A stretch of DNA of 64,000 nucleotides. It comes from Alphaproteobacteria bacterium (GTDB taxonomy: Bacteria > Pseudomonadota > Alphaproteobacteria > Rhodobacterales > Rhodobacteraceae). This document shows, piece by piece, positions 41,959-51,066 of the stretch. Position 1 is the stretch's first letter, and the number at the start of each line of letters is the position of its first letter. Under the pieces are notes generated by a model. That model saw only the letters and a list, made by a program, of their open reading frames with translations, made no database searches and was not told the DNA's origin. The stretch covers positions 62,001 through 126,000 of the forward strand of contig JASBSZ010000001.1 in the NCBI GenBank assembly GCA_030148665.1, read 5' to 3'. The position numbers and the translations under genes were made by a program.

Positions 41959-42470
41959 TCGACCGGATTCCCCTGATCGGGCGGAACCTGCGCGCAGCCG
42001 GGCGCGCGGTCGGCGGGGTGTTGCGCGCCGTTCGCCCCGATGCCACCAGGCAGATGGAACTGGACCACGAGGCCCTGCGCGATGCCCGCGCCCAGTTCAC
42101 CGCCGAATTCCGCTCCGCCCCCGGCGATGCCGGCCGGCGCAGCCGTTTCGACCAGCTGGTCGATGCCCTCAATCGCCTGCCGCGCCCGATTCTGGCCTTT
42201 GGCACCATCGGGCTGTTTGTCGATGCAATGGTCGCACCCGAAGCCTTTGCCCTCAGGATGCGCGGTCTTGCACTGGTGCCCGATCCGCTGTGGTGGCTGC
42301 TGGGGGCGATCGTTTCCTTCTATTTCGGCGCGCGCGAACTGGATTACGCCCGCCGCACGCGCCAGATCACCCGCCAGAGCCCGCCCGCGGCGCCATCGCA
42401 TCGGGCGGGGGCAACCCGGGCCGACACCAACCCCGCGCTCGAGGAATGGGTCCAGTCGCAAGACCGCTGA
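41949..42470 (+). CDS. 3-TM holin for GTA-type release
   Basis: 173 residues. An amphipathic, basic N-terminus (IDRIPLIGRNLRAAGRAVGGVLRAVRP) is followed by a charged middle and two clear hydrophobic stretches (about 78-97 and 109-126), matching the GTA_holin_3TM family. Holins open the inner membrane so the cytoplasmic endolysin reaches the wall. GAGGG gives a 7-base spacing to ATG 41949. With the preceding gene it is a two-gene lysis cassette and no phage structural gene is near. Confidence 0.85.
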   Translation: MGMIDRIPLIGRNLRAAGRAVGGVLRAVRPDATRQMELDHEALRDARAQFTAEFRSAPGDAGRRSRFDQLVDALNRLPRPILAFGTIGLFVDAMVAPEAFALRMRGLALVPDPLWWLLGAIVSFYFGARELDYARRTRQITRQSPPAAPSHRAGATRADTNPALEEWVQSQDR

Positions 42471-42507
42471 TCGCCCCCCCCCGGATCACCCCCGAAACGC
42501 CCAGGGC

Positions 42508-42529
42508 CTTCTTCTTTGCCCAAATACTC
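42508..42529 (+). repeat. Family-2 intergenic repeat core
   Basis: CTTCTTCTTTGCCCAAATAC plus TC, identical over 20 bases to the core at 13374-13433 and 62586-62646 but without the GC-rich hairpins that follow there. It is 38 bases after the holin stop. Confidence 0.75.
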
Positions 42530-42638
42530 ATCATCCCGACATCGGCACCGTGCGCCGGCGTCTGCGTATCTGTCGCCGCCCCCGCCGGACCCGAGGCAAT
42601 ATGCCCACCCTTTCACGGCGAATGTTATTTGCGCACCC

Positions 42639-42669
42639 GTTTCAAAGCCGTATGATGCAGCTTTGAAAC
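42639..42669. promoter_or_regulatory. Perfect 9-bp inverted repeat upstream of ccmF
   Basis: GTTTCAAAG (42639-42647) and CTTTGAAAC (42661-42669) are separated by 13 bases, ending 31 bases before the ccmF start. It could be a regulator site or a leader hairpin; there is no T tract. It separates the lysis cassette from ccmF, where a promoter is needed if ccmF is expressed apart from the lysis genes. Confidence 0.6.
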
Positions 42670-42700
42670 AGGAAACTCCAGGCAGACGGGAACAGCCGAA

Positions 42701-44704
42701 ATGACAGCGGAACTGGGCCATTTTTCCCTTGTGCTGGCCTTCATGGTGGCCATCGTGCAGATGATCGTGCCGATGGTGGGCGCGCAAAAGGGTTGGCGCG
42801 GATGGATGGACATGGCGGTGCCGGCGGCGCTGTCGCAATTCGTGCTGACGCTGCTGTCGTTCCTGGCGCTGGTGTGGGCCTTTGTCTCGTCCGATTTCTC
42901 GGTCGCGCTGGTGGCCGAGAATTCGAACTCGCTGAAACCGATGCTGTACAAGATCACCGGCACCTGGGGCAATCACGAGGGCTCGATGCTGCTGTGGGTG
43001 TTCATCCTGGCGCTGTTCGGGGCGATGGTGGCGCTGTTCGGGCGCAATCTGCCGCATGCGCTCAGGGCGCGGGTGCTGGCGGTGCAGGCGGCCATCGGGG
43101 TGGCGTTCTATGCCTTCATCCTGTTCACCTCCAATCCCTTTCTGCGCCTGACCATGCCCCCGCTTGACGGGCGCGGCATGAACCCGCTGCTGCAGGATCC
43201 GGGCCTGGCCTTTCATCCGCCGTTTCTCTATCTCGGTTATGTGGGGCTTTCGACCTCGTTCAGCTTTGCCGTCGCGGCCCTGATCGAGGGCCGGGTCGAT
43301 GCCGCCTGGGCGCGCTGGGTGCGGCCCTGGACGCTGGCGGCCTGGCTGTTCCTGACCCTGGGCATCGCGCTGGGTTCATGGTGGGCCTATTACGAGCTGG
43401 GCTGGGGCGGCTGGTGGTTCTGGGATCCGGTCGAGAACGCCAGCTTCATGCCCTGGCTGATCGCGGCGGCCCTGTTGCATTCGGCCATCGTCGTCGAAAA
43501 ACGCGAGGGCCTCAAGGCCTGGACGATCCTGCTGGCGATCCTGGCGTTCTCGTTCTCGCTGATCGGCACCTTCATCGTGCGTTCGGGGGTGATCACCTCG
43601 GTCCACGCATTCGCGTCGGATCCCAGTCGCGGGGTCTTCATCCTCCTGATCCTGGCGATTGCCATCGGCGGGTCACTGACGCTGTTTGCGCTGCGCGCCG
43701 GTGCGACCCAGTCGAAGGGCGTGTTCGCCATGGTCAGCCGCGAATCCGGCATCGTGCTGAACAACATCCTGCTGGTGGTCGCGGCGTTCGTGGTGTTCGT
43801 CGGCACCATCTGGCCGCTGTTCTCCGAGGTCGTGCTGGGGCGCAAGCTGTCGGTCGGGGCGCCGTTCTTCGATCTGGCCTTCACACCCTTCATGGTGGTG
43901 GTGGCGATGGTGCTGCCGATCGGCGCCATGCTGCCGTGGAAAAGGGCGACCGTTTCGCGCGCGATGGGCCCTCTCTGGGGGGTCCTTGCGCTTTCGGTGG
44001 CGCTGGGCGGGCTGGTGCTGGTGCTGCAGACCGGCACACCGATGATCGGCCCCATCGGCATCGCGCTGGCGGCCTGGCTGATCCTTGGTGCGGGCGCCGA
44101 TCTGGCCCAGCGCATCCGTCTGGGCCGACAGTCGCCGGGCGACAGCCTGCGCCGGCTGGTCAACCTGCCGCGCGCCGATCTGGGCAAGATGGTGGCCCAT
44201 GCCGGGCTGGGCATCGTGATCCTGGGCATCAGCGCGATCACCGCCTGGCAGACCGAGGACATCCGCGTCGCCCGCCCCGGCCAGACATTCGACATTCCGG
44301 GGCCGCGATCGTCCTATCAGCTGCGCTTTGACGGGGTGCGTGATGTCAAGGGGCCGAACTACAATGCCATCGAGGGTGAATTCACCGTGTTTCAGGACGG
44401 CCGCGAGGTTGCCCGGCTGAGGCCGCAGAAACGCGTCTATACTGTCTCGCGCCAGCCCACCACCGAGGCGGCGATCAGGCCCGGCCTGTTTCGCGATATC
44501 TACGTGGTGATCGGAGATCCCCAGAAGGACGGCAAGGGCTGGGCCGTACGCAGCTATATCAAGCCCTTTGCCGACTGGATCTGGGCCGGCGCCATCATCA
44601 TGGCGCTGGGCGGGCTGCTCAGCCTGTCGGACCGGCGCTATCGGGTGGCCGCGGGCGCGGCCAGACGCAGGCGCGCCGCCGCCGGCGCCGTTGCTGCGGA
44701 GTGA
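42701..44704 (+). CDS. ccmF: CcmF, cytochrome c haem lyase subunit
   Basis: 667 residues with about 15 membrane helices. The WWD haem-handling segment GWGGWWFWDPVENASFMPWL and conserved histidines (GNHEGSM; AFHPPFLYLGYVG; TSVHAFASDP) are intact, with a large periplasmic domain near the C-terminus. It takes haem from CcmE and, with CcmH, attaches it to CXXCH apocytochromes. Its ATG is 31 bases after an inverted repeat. ccmH follows directly. Confidence 0.96.
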   Translation: MTAELGHFSLVLAFMVAIVQMIVPMVGAQKGWRGWMDMAVPAALSQFVLTLLSFLALVWAFVSSDFSVALVAENSNSLKPMLYKITGTWGNHEGSMLLWVFILALFGAMVALFGRNLPHALRARVLAVQAAIGVAFYAFILFTSNPFLRLTMPPLDGRGMNPLLQDPGLAFHPPFLYLGYVGLSTSFSFAVAALIEGRVDAAWARWVRPWTLAAWLFLTLGIALGSWWAYYELGWGGWWFWDPVENASFMPWLIAAALLHSAIVVEKREGLKAWTILLAILAFSFSLIGTFIVRSGVITSVHAFASDPSRGVFILLILAIAIGGSLTLFALRAGATQSKGVFAMVSRESGIVLNNILLVVAAFVVFVGTIWPLFSEVVLGRKLSVGAPFFDLAFTPFMVVVAMVLPIGAMLPWKRATVSRAMGPLWGVLALSVALGGLVLVLQTGTPMIGPIGIALAAWLILGAGADLAQRIRLGRQSPGDSLRRLVNLPRADLGKMVAHAGLGIVILGISAITAWQTEDIRVARPGQTFDIPGPRSSYQLRFDGVRDVKGPNYNAIEGEFTVFQDGREVARLRPQKRVYTVSRQPTTEAAIRPGLFRDIYVVIGDPQKDGKGWAVRSYIKPFADWIWAGAIIMALGGLLSLSDRRYRVAAGAARRRRAAAGAVAAE

Positions 44705-44709
44705 AAACC

Positions 44710-45180
44710 ATGATCAGACGCCTCGTGTTGATCGCCGCCCTGCTGTTTGCCTTTCCGCTGGCGGTTTCGCGCCCCGCGCTGGCGGTGCTGCCCAGCGAGA
44801 TGCTGAAGGATCCCGTGCTCGAGGCACGTGCGCGCGAGATTTCCAAGGGGCTGCGGTGTCTTGTCTGCCGCAATGAAAACATCGACGATTCGAATGCCAA
44901 GCTGGCCCACGACCTGCGGGTTCTGGTGCGCGACCGCCTCAAGGCGGGCGACACCGATCAGCAGGTGGTCGATTACATCGTTGCCCGCTATGGCGAATAT
45001 GTCCTGCTGCGACCGCGTGTGACGGGGGCCAACCTGCTGCTGTGGGCCGCCGGGCCGATCATGCTGCTGCTGGCCGGCTGGATCGGCTGGCGATATGTGC
45101 GCAGCCAGCGCGGCGACGGGCAGGGCGACGGGCTGAGCGACGAGGAACAGGCCCGCCTCAGGGAACTGATGAGAGATTGA
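44710..45180 (+). CDS. ccmH: CcmH, cytochrome c maturation thiol-redox protein
   Basis: 156 residues. A signal peptide (about 1-24), the catalytic GLRCLVCRNENIDDSNAKLA (LRCxxC), and a C-terminal membrane helix (ANLLLWAAGPIMLLLAGWIGW) mark the CcmH/CycL N-module. It lacks the TPR (CcmI) extension, so CcmI is separate. ATG 44710 is 9 bases after GCGGAG; an in-frame GTG at 44701 overlaps the ccmF stop and is less likely. Confidence 0.95.
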   Translation: MIRRLVLIAALLFAFPLAVSRPALAVLPSEMLKDPVLEARAREISKGLRCLVCRNENIDDSNAKLAHDLRVLVRDRLKAGDTDQQVVDYIVARYGEYVLLRPRVTGANLLLWAAGPIMLLLAGWIGWRYVRSQRGDGQGDGLSDEEQARLRELMRD

Positions 45181-45399
45181 CGCAATGTCACACCGGCAAT
45201 GCGGTCGAAACGGCTGCATGGCTGCGCTAGGATATTGCGCATCGGATCGTATTCATTCATCGGCGCAACATGCGGGCACTACACGGGGCAGGCATATGCC
45301 CGGTTTGCCGGCGCTCCGGGCGGGGGATGAGTGCGATCGAGCGCAACATGGCCTGAGACAGGCTCCGAATACGCGATACAGGCGCCAAGGGGGGAAGAC

Positions 45400-46176
45400 A
45401 TGTCCTGGAATACCATTGCTTACGGTGTCGAGGCCGGGCTGGCCCGGCTGACACTGAACCGTCCCGAGCTGCTGAACGGCATGAATGCCGAGATGCGCCG
45501 CGAGATCTGCGATGCCGTCATCCGCGCGGGCAACGAGGCGCGGGTTCTGGTCATCACCGGCGAGGGCAGGGGGTTCTGCTCGGGGCAGGATCTGGGCGGC
45601 GAGACCGATGTGACCCGCTTTGACCTGAAGGAAATACTGAGGCGCGAATACGAGCCCATGCTCAGGGCGATCCATGACTGTCCGATCCCGACCATCGCCG
45701 CGGTGAATGGTCCGGCTGCCGGGGCGGGGGCGAATGTCGCGCTGGCCTGCGATGTGGTCATCGCGGCCGAGAGCGCCTTTTTCATGCAGGCCTTTTCGCT
45801 GATCGGTCTGATCCCGGATGCGGGCGGCACATATGTCTTGCCGCGCAATATCGGTTTTGCCCGCGCCATGGGGGCGGCGCTGTTTGCCGACCGCATCCCG
45901 GCGCGTCAGGCCGCCGAATGGGGCCTGATCTGGGAGGCGGTGCCGGACGAGGAATTTGCCTCCCATGTCGATGAAAGGGCGCGTCAGCTGGCCAATGGCC
46001 CGACGCGGGCCTATCGCCTGATCAAGCAGGCGATCCGGGCCAGTTTCGACAACGATCTGGATGCGCAACTGGCGCTCGAGGCCGAATTGCAGGGCATGGC
46101 CGGGCAGACCCGCGACTTCGCCGAAGGGGTCAGGGCCTTCAACGAGAAACGCAAACCCCGCTTCGAGGGGCATTGA
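45400..46176 (+). CDS. Enoyl-CoA hydratase/isomerase, PaaG-like
   Basis: 258-residue crotonase. Visible: ARLTLNRPELLNGMNAEM, oxyanion-hole regions FCSGQDLGG and NGPAAGAGANVALACD, catalytic-region SLIGLIPDAGGTYVLPR and AAEWGLIWEAV. The pattern is closest to PaaG (2-(1,2-epoxy-1,2-dihydrophenyl)acetyl-CoA isomerase), which would fit arylacetate catabolism and the indolepyruvate oxidoreductase at 34-37 kb. No other paa genes are present, so a general enoyl-CoA role is possible. GGGGGAAG precedes ATG 45400. The 219 bp before it hold no gene. Confidence 0.85.
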   Translation: MSWNTIAYGVEAGLARLTLNRPELLNGMNAEMRREICDAVIRAGNEARVLVITGEGRGFCSGQDLGGETDVTRFDLKEILRREYEPMLRAIHDCPIPTIAAVNGPAAGAGANVALACDVVIAAESAFFMQAFSLIGLIPDAGGTYVLPRNIGFARAMGAALFADRIPARQAAEWGLIWEAVPDEEFASHVDERARQLANGPTRAYRLIKQAIRASFDNDLDAQLALEAELQGMAGQTRDFAEGVRAFNEKRKPRFEGH

Positions 46177-46351
46177 GGCGCGCATCCCACGTGCCGCGGC
46201 CCTGCATCGCGGGTGATCGGGGGCTTGCAAGCGGGGGTGGTTTCGTTCAGCGTCGGGCCTTGCGGGAAATCGATTCAGCCCTCGGGCCTGTTGACCGGCC
46301 TGTTGCGGGCGGCAAGGTTTCATTCACGGGTTGCTTGCGGGAACACGGCCG

Positions 46352-47761
46352 ATGAACGACATGTCCACCAGCCAGCCGGCGCCGGGCCCCGGAAAGGCCG
46401 CGATGGGCTGGGCCGGCCATTTCCGGGCGACCATGACGCTGGGCCTGCCGATCATCGGCGCCAACCTGGCCCAGCTGGCGGTGGGCATGACCGACACCGT
46501 CATGGTGGGCTGGTACGGCGTGACCGAGCTGGCCGCGGTGACGCTGGCAAGCTCGATCTTTTTCATCTTTTTCATCGTGGGCTCGGGTTTCGCCATGGCG
46601 GTGATGCCGATGGTGGCGACCGCCAGCGCCGAGGGCGACAGCCGACAGGTGCGCCGGGTCGTGCGCATGGGGCTGTGGATCACCCTTGCCTATGGCGCGA
46701 TCCTCATGCCGATCCTGTGGAACTATCAGGCGCTGATGCTGCTGATCGGGCAGAAACCCGAGATCGCCCGTATCGGCCAGGACTACATGCGCATCGCTCA
46801 GTGGGGCATGTTGCCCATGATGCTGGTGATGGTGCTGAAAAGCATGATGTCGGCGCTCGAGCGGCCGAACTGGGTACTGTGGGGCACGATCATCGGCGCG
46901 CTGGCCAACGCGCTGTTCGACTGGGTACTGATCTTTGGCCATTGGGGGGCGCCGGCGCTGGGCGTGCAGGGCGCGGCGCTGGCCTCGGTGGGCACCAGCA
47001 GCATCGTTTTCGTCGTCCTCGGGCTGCATGTCACGCATCAGGGCGAGCTTGCCTCCTACACCATCTTTTCGCGCCTCTGGCGGCCCGACTGGGGGGCCTT
47101 TGCCGAGGTGTTTCGCCTGGGCTGGCCGATCGGGCTGACCATGCTGGCCGAGGTGGGGCTGTTCTCGACCTCGGCCCTGATGATGGGCTGGCTGGGCACG
47201 CGCGAACTGGCGACCCACGGCATCGTCATCCAGATCGCGACCTTTTCCTTCATGATCTATCTGGGGCTGGCCAATGTCGGCACCATCCGGGTCGGGCGCG
47301 CCCTGGGGCGGCGCGACGCACAGGGGCTGTGGCGCGCGGCGATGATGGTGACGGCCCTGCAGCTGGGGCTTTCGGTGCTGTTCAGCCTGGTGTTCCTGCT
47401 GGCCCCCGAGCCATTGATCCGCCTGTTTCTGGACCCGGACAAGCCCGCAAGCGCCGAGATCGTCGCCTATGGTCGCGGATTGCTGGTCCTTGCGGCGCTG
47501 TTTCAGGTGTTCGACGGGCTGCAGGTGGTCTATCTGTGGCTTCTGCGCGGGCTCAAGGACACGCGGGTGCCGATGTTCGGGGCGGTGGTGGCCTATTGGG
47601 GGGTCGGGGTCAGCGCGTCGTGGTTTCTGGGCTTCAGGGCCGGATACGGGGGCTACGGCGTATGGGCCGGGCTGGTCATCGGACTGGCGGTGGCGGGCGC
47701 ATTCATGGTGTGGCGCTTTCTCGCCATCCTGCGGCGCCGGTCGGGGCATTTCACGGGCTGA
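46352..47761 (+). CDS. MATE-family multidrug/toxin efflux transporter
   Basis: 469 residues, 12 hydrophobic helices. It has the MATE pattern in both halves (LGLPIIGANLAQLAVGMTDTVMVGWYGVTELAAVTLASSIF; LGWPIGLTMLAEVGLFSTSALMMGWLG). NorM-like Na+/H+-coupled exporters of cationic drugs are the nearest known type; the substrate is not predictable. ATG 46352 (MNDMSTSQPAPG) has a weak GGGA site; ATG 46361 is an alternative. Confidence 0.92.
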   Translation: MNDMSTSQPAPGPGKAAMGWAGHFRATMTLGLPIIGANLAQLAVGMTDTVMVGWYGVTELAAVTLASSIFFIFFIVGSGFAMAVMPMVATASAEGDSRQVRRVVRMGLWITLAYGAILMPILWNYQALMLLIGQKPEIARIGQDYMRIAQWGMLPMMLVMVLKSMMSALERPNWVLWGTIIGALANALFDWVLIFGHWGAPALGVQGAALASVGTSSIVFVVLGLHVTHQGELASYTIFSRLWRPDWGAFAEVFRLGWPIGLTMLAEVGLFSTSALMMGWLGTRELATHGIVIQIATFSFMIYLGLANVGTIRVGRALGRRDAQGLWRAAMMVTALQLGLSVLFSLVFLLAPEPLIRLFLDPDKPASAEIVAYGRGLLVLAALFQVFDGLQVVYLWLLRGLKDTRVPMFGAVVAYWGVGVSASWFLGFRAGYGGYGVWAGLVIGLAVAGAFMVWRFLAILRRRSGHFTG

Positions 47762-47835
47762 GCCCGCCCCCTGAGACGGGATGCCACCCGCGGCCGGCCC
47801 TTGCGGCGTGGGTGGAATTTGCTACAGAGGTTGGC

Positions 47836-48633
47836 ATGAACGCATGTTTTCGATCGGCCCGCAGGGGGTGGCTGTTTGCGGCCCTGGCCCTGCTTGTGTC
47901 CCTTGCCCCTGTCGGCAGGCCCGCCCGTGCGGGGACCGTTCTGGTGGCGGTTGCCGCCAATTTTGCCGAGGCCGCCCAGCGTCTGGCGCCGGTTTTTCGC
48001 CGCGAGACCGGGGACGACATCGTGATCACGGTGGGCTCGACCGGCAAGCTCTATGCCCAGATCGTCAACGGCGCGCCCTATGACATCCTGCTGGCGGCCG
48101 ACCAGCGCCGCCCGCGCCTGCTGGAAGAGGGCGGGCAGGCGGTCGCGGGAACGCGGTTCACCTATGCGACCGGGCAGCTCAGCCTCTGGAGCCCCGATCC
48201 CAGGGCCATTGCACCGGGGCAGGGGCCGGCGCTGCTGGCAAGAGGGGGATTTCGCCACCTGGCCATCGCCAACCCGGCGCTGGCGCCCTATGGGGCGGCG
48301 GCCAGGCAGACCCTGGAAAGGCTGGGCCTGTGGCGCGGGCTGCAGGGCCGGCTGGTGATGGGGCAGAATGTCGGGCAGGTGTTTTCCATGGTCGCCACTG
48401 GCAATGCCGAACTGGGGATCATCGCGCGCTCATACGCGCTGTCGCCGCGCAACACCACCCCCGGCAGCCGGTGGGACATCCCTGCCGACATGCACGCGCC
48501 GATCCGCCAGGATGCGGTGTTGCTGAAACCTGCGGCCGACAATGCCGCCGCGCGCGCCTTTCTGGCCTTTCTGGCCGGTGATCCGGCGGCGCGCGCGGTG
48601 ATCAGGGGCCTCGGCTATGGGGTGGGCCGGTGA
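47836..48633 (+). CDS. modA: ModA, molybdate-binding periplasmic protein
   Basis: 265 residues. A signal peptide with cleavage near residue 32 (PARAGTVLVAVAANF) and the family motifs AANFAEAAQRLAPVF, SVGSTGKLYAQI-like TVGSTGKLYAQI, and GAPYDILLAAD. It captures molybdate (or tungstate) for ModBC. AGAGG precedes ATG 47836. It overlaps modB by 4 bases. No molybdenum riboswitch or clear ModE box is visible in the 74 bp upstream. Confidence 0.95.
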   Translation: MNACFRSARRGWLFAALALLVSLAPVGRPARAGTVLVAVAANFAEAAQRLAPVFRRETGDDIVITVGSTGKLYAQIVNGAPYDILLAADQRRPRLLEEGGQAVAGTRFTYATGQLSLWSPDPRAIAPGQGPALLARGGFRHLAIANPALAPYGAAARQTLERLGLWRGLQGRLVMGQNVGQVFSMVATGNAELGIIARSYALSPRNTTPGSRWDIPADMHAPIRQDAVLLKPAADNAAARAFLAFLAGDPAARAVIRGLGYGVGR

Positions 48634-49310
48634 TCGGCGCGCTCGATCTGGGTCCGCTGTGGCTGACCCTCAGGCTGGCGGCGATCAGCACCCTGATCCT
48701 GCTGATTCTGGGCACGCCGCTGGCATGGTGGCTGGCCCATACCGGAAGCCGGGCGAAATCGGTGATCGAGGCCGTCACCGCGCTGCCGCTGGTGCTGCCG
48801 CCCACGGTTCTGGGGTTTTATCTGCTGGTCTTTCTCAGCCCCGGATCGGCGATCGGCGGCATGTGGGTGCGCATGACCGGCGAAAACCTGACCTTTTCCT
48901 TTTCCGGGCTGGTCGTGGCGACCGTCATCTACGCGTTGCCCTTTACCGTGCAGCCCCTTCAGGCCAGTTTCGAATCCATCGGCCGCGCCCCGCTCGAGGC
49001 CGCCGCCACCCTCAGGGCATCGGGCTGGGATGCGTTTTTCACCGTTGCCACGCCCATGGCCCTGCGTGGATACCTGACGGCGGTGGTGCTGAGCTTTGCC
49101 CACGCCATCGGAGAATTCGGTGTCGTGCTGATGGTGGGCGGCAACATTCCCGGCCGCACCAAGGTGATCTCGATCGCGATCTACGAACATGTCGAAACCC
49201 TGGAATATGCCCAGGCGCACATGCTGTCGCTGATCCTGCTGGTATTTTCCTTTGTGGCGCTGGTTGCGGTCTATTCGATCAACCGCCGCTTTCCGCTGCG
49301 GGTGGGCTGA
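48630..49310 (+). CDS. modB: ModB, molybdate ABC transporter permease
   Basis: 226 residues, five to six membrane helices. The coupling loop EAAATLRASGWDAFFTVATPMALRGYLTA and SFAHAIGEFGVVLMVGGNIPGRTKVISIAIYE are typical ModB. The start is GTG 48630, overlapping the modA stop (GTGA). Three bases separate it from modC. Confidence 0.95.
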   Translation: MIGALDLGPLWLTLRLAAISTLILLILGTPLAWWLAHTGSRAKSVIEAVTALPLVLPPTVLGFYLLVFLSPGSAIGGMWVRMTGENLTFSFSGLVVATVIYALPFTVQPLQASFESIGRAPLEAAATLRASGWDAFFTVATPMALRGYLTAVVLSFAHAIGEFGVVLMVGGNIPGRTKVISIAIYEHVETLEYAQAHMLSLILLVFSFVALVAVYSINRRFPLRVG

Positions 49311-49313
49311 GCG

Positions 49314-50459
49314 ATGGGCGCGCTTTCGGTTGACATATCGCTGCCCCTGCCGGGATTCACGATGGCGTTTTCCCATGTGTTCCATCTGCGCGGCATCACG
49401 GCGCTTTTCGGTCCGTCGGGATGCGGCAAGTCAACCCTGTTGCGGGTGATCGCCGGGCTGGAACGACGCGCCGCCGGGCGCGTGGCCTATGGTGCCGAGG
49501 TCTGGCAGGAGGGGCGTCGCATGATGCCGACCCATCGGCGCGGCGTGGGTTTCGTGTTTCAGGACACGCGCCTTTTTCCCCATCTCGATGTCGCCGGCAA
49601 CCTGCGATACGCCCAGCGCCGGGCGCCGTCGGGGGCTGGGGGATTCAGCCGCGACGACGTGATCGACGCGCTGGATCTGGCACCGCTCCTGGGGCGGCGT
49701 CCGCATCTGCTGTCGGGGGGCGAGCGTCAGCGCGTGGCCATCGGCCGTACCTTGCTCAGCCGCCCGCGCCTGCTGCTGATGGACGAGCCGCTGGCGGCGC
49801 TCGACGCCCACCGCAAGGGCGACCTCATGCCTCATATCGCGCGCCTGCCGCAGATGTTCGGCCTGCCCGTGCTGTATGTCACGCACGCCATCGACGAGGT
49901 GACGCGCCTTGCCGACGATATCGTGGCGCTTGCGGACGGGCGCCTTCTGGCCGCGGGCGAGGTTGCCGCCACGCTCGAACGCCTCGACCTTCCGCCGGTG
50001 TCGGGCAGGTTCGAGGCCGGCAGCGTGATCGAGGCCGATGTGCTGGGCTTTGAGCGCAAATACATGCTGACACGGCTGGATGTCGCCGGGCAGACGCTGG
50101 TCATGCCGGGTACCAGCGTGCCGCCGGGGGCGCGTCTGCGCCTGCGGGTGCGCGCGCGCGATGTCTCGCTGGCGCTGAGCCGGCCGCACGACATCAGCAT
50201 CCGCAACATCCTGTCGGGCAGGCTGATCGAGATCCGGGCCGAAGCCGATACGGCCTTTGCCGAGGCGCTGGTCGATATCGGCGGTGGCCAGCATCTGCGG
50301 GCGCGCCTGACCCGGGCCTCGGTCGCCGATCTGGGCCTGGCGCCCGGCGTGGCGGTGTTTGCGCTGATCAAGTCGGTTGCCTTTGACCGGCGCGCCCTGC
50401 CGCGCCGCGAGGGCGATGATCTGCGTCCCGGGAGCCCCGGGCGCCACGGACGGGATTGA
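49314..50459 (+). CDS. modC: ModC, molybdate importer ATP-binding protein
   Basis: 381 residues. ABC domain with Walker A FGPSGCGKSTLL, signature LLSGGERQRVAIGRTLL, Walker B LLLMDEPLAALD and H-loop YVTHAIDEV. The C-terminal MOP/TOBE domain (RLRVRARDVSLAL...SIRNILSGRLIEI) binds oxyanion and can sense molybdate. Last gene of modABC. Confidence 0.96.
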   Translation: MGALSVDISLPLPGFTMAFSHVFHLRGITALFGPSGCGKSTLLRVIAGLERRAAGRVAYGAEVWQEGRRMMPTHRRGVGFVFQDTRLFPHLDVAGNLRYAQRRAPSGAGGFSRDDVIDALDLAPLLGRRPHLLSGGERQRVAIGRTLLSRPRLLLMDEPLAALDAHRKGDLMPHIARLPQMFGLPVLYVTHAIDEVTRLADDIVALADGRLLAAGEVAATLERLDLPPVSGRFEAGSVIEADVLGFERKYMLTRLDVAGQTLVMPGTSVPPGARLRLRVRARDVSLALSRPHDISIRNILSGRLIEIRAEADTAFAEALVDIGGGQHLRARLTRASVADLGLAPGVAVFALIKSVAFDRRALPRREGDDLRPGSPGRHGRD

Positions 50460-50582
50460 TCTTGGCCGTCGCAGCGGCCACAGTGCCGGGCAAGGGGCGG
50501 ATCGGAAAGAACGCATCCGAAAGAGCGGGCACGGCATTGTCCCCTTTCGCAACGACCGCCACCAGAGAAAAGGAGAGGCGCA

Positions 50583-51020
50583 ATGGAATATCTGTCGCTT
50601 GATCTGAAGATCGCGCTGGCCAGCGTGTTTGCCCAGGTATTGCTGAGTTTCTATGCCGCCCTAACCATGGGAATCGCGCGGGCGCGGGCGGTATCGGACG
50701 GGCGGGTATCGGCCGACGAGGTGGCCATCGACAGCAACGCCTACCCGGACGATGTGCGCAAGCTGGGCAACAACCTGGCGACCCAGTTCGAATTTCCGGT
50801 GCTGCTCTACAGCGCGGTTGCCTTTGCCGCGATATTCGACGCGGCTTCGATGCCCTTTGCGCTGGCCTGCGTGGGTTATGTGATCACGCGCGTCCTGCAC
50901 CGTTTCGTCCATGTCAATGCCAATGACGTGCGGGCGCGGTTTCAGGTTTACATGGCGGGGCTCGCGCTGTTGTTTCTGGCCTGGATATTCCTTGCGATGG
51001 GATTGTGGGGACAGGTCTGA
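50583..51020 (+). CDS. MAPEG-family membrane protein
   Basis: 145 residues with four hydrophobic segments. The MAPEG pattern is seen in NNLATQFEFPVLLYSAVAFAAIFDAASMPFALACVGYVITRVLHRFVHVNANDVRARF (conserved Glu/Asn and the RxxH-type VHV region). Eukaryotic relatives are membrane glutathione transferases or eicosanoid enzymes; the bacterial role is unknown. GGAGAGG precedes ATG 50583. Confidence 0.85.
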   Translation: MEYLSLDLKIALASVFAQVLLSFYAALTMGIARARAVSDGRVSADEVAIDSNAYPDDVRKLGNNLATQFEFPVLLYSAVAFAAIFDAASMPFALACVGYVITRVLHRFVHVNANDVRARFQVYMAGLALLFLAWIFLAMGLWGQV

Positions 51021-51066
51021 GCGCGTTTCCCCGAACGCGCTGTCGTGATCACGAAATGGAGCGCAG

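Noticed and set aside
41362-42470. Prophage remnant
   Set aside because: Only an endolysin and a holin are present, both of GTA type, inside a conserved ccm locus. No integrase, att duplication, capsid or regulator genes are seen.
47762-47835. Molybdenum-cofactor riboswitch or ModE site before modA
   Set aside because: The gap is only 74 bp and shows neither the riboswitch core nor a recognisable ModE palindrome.
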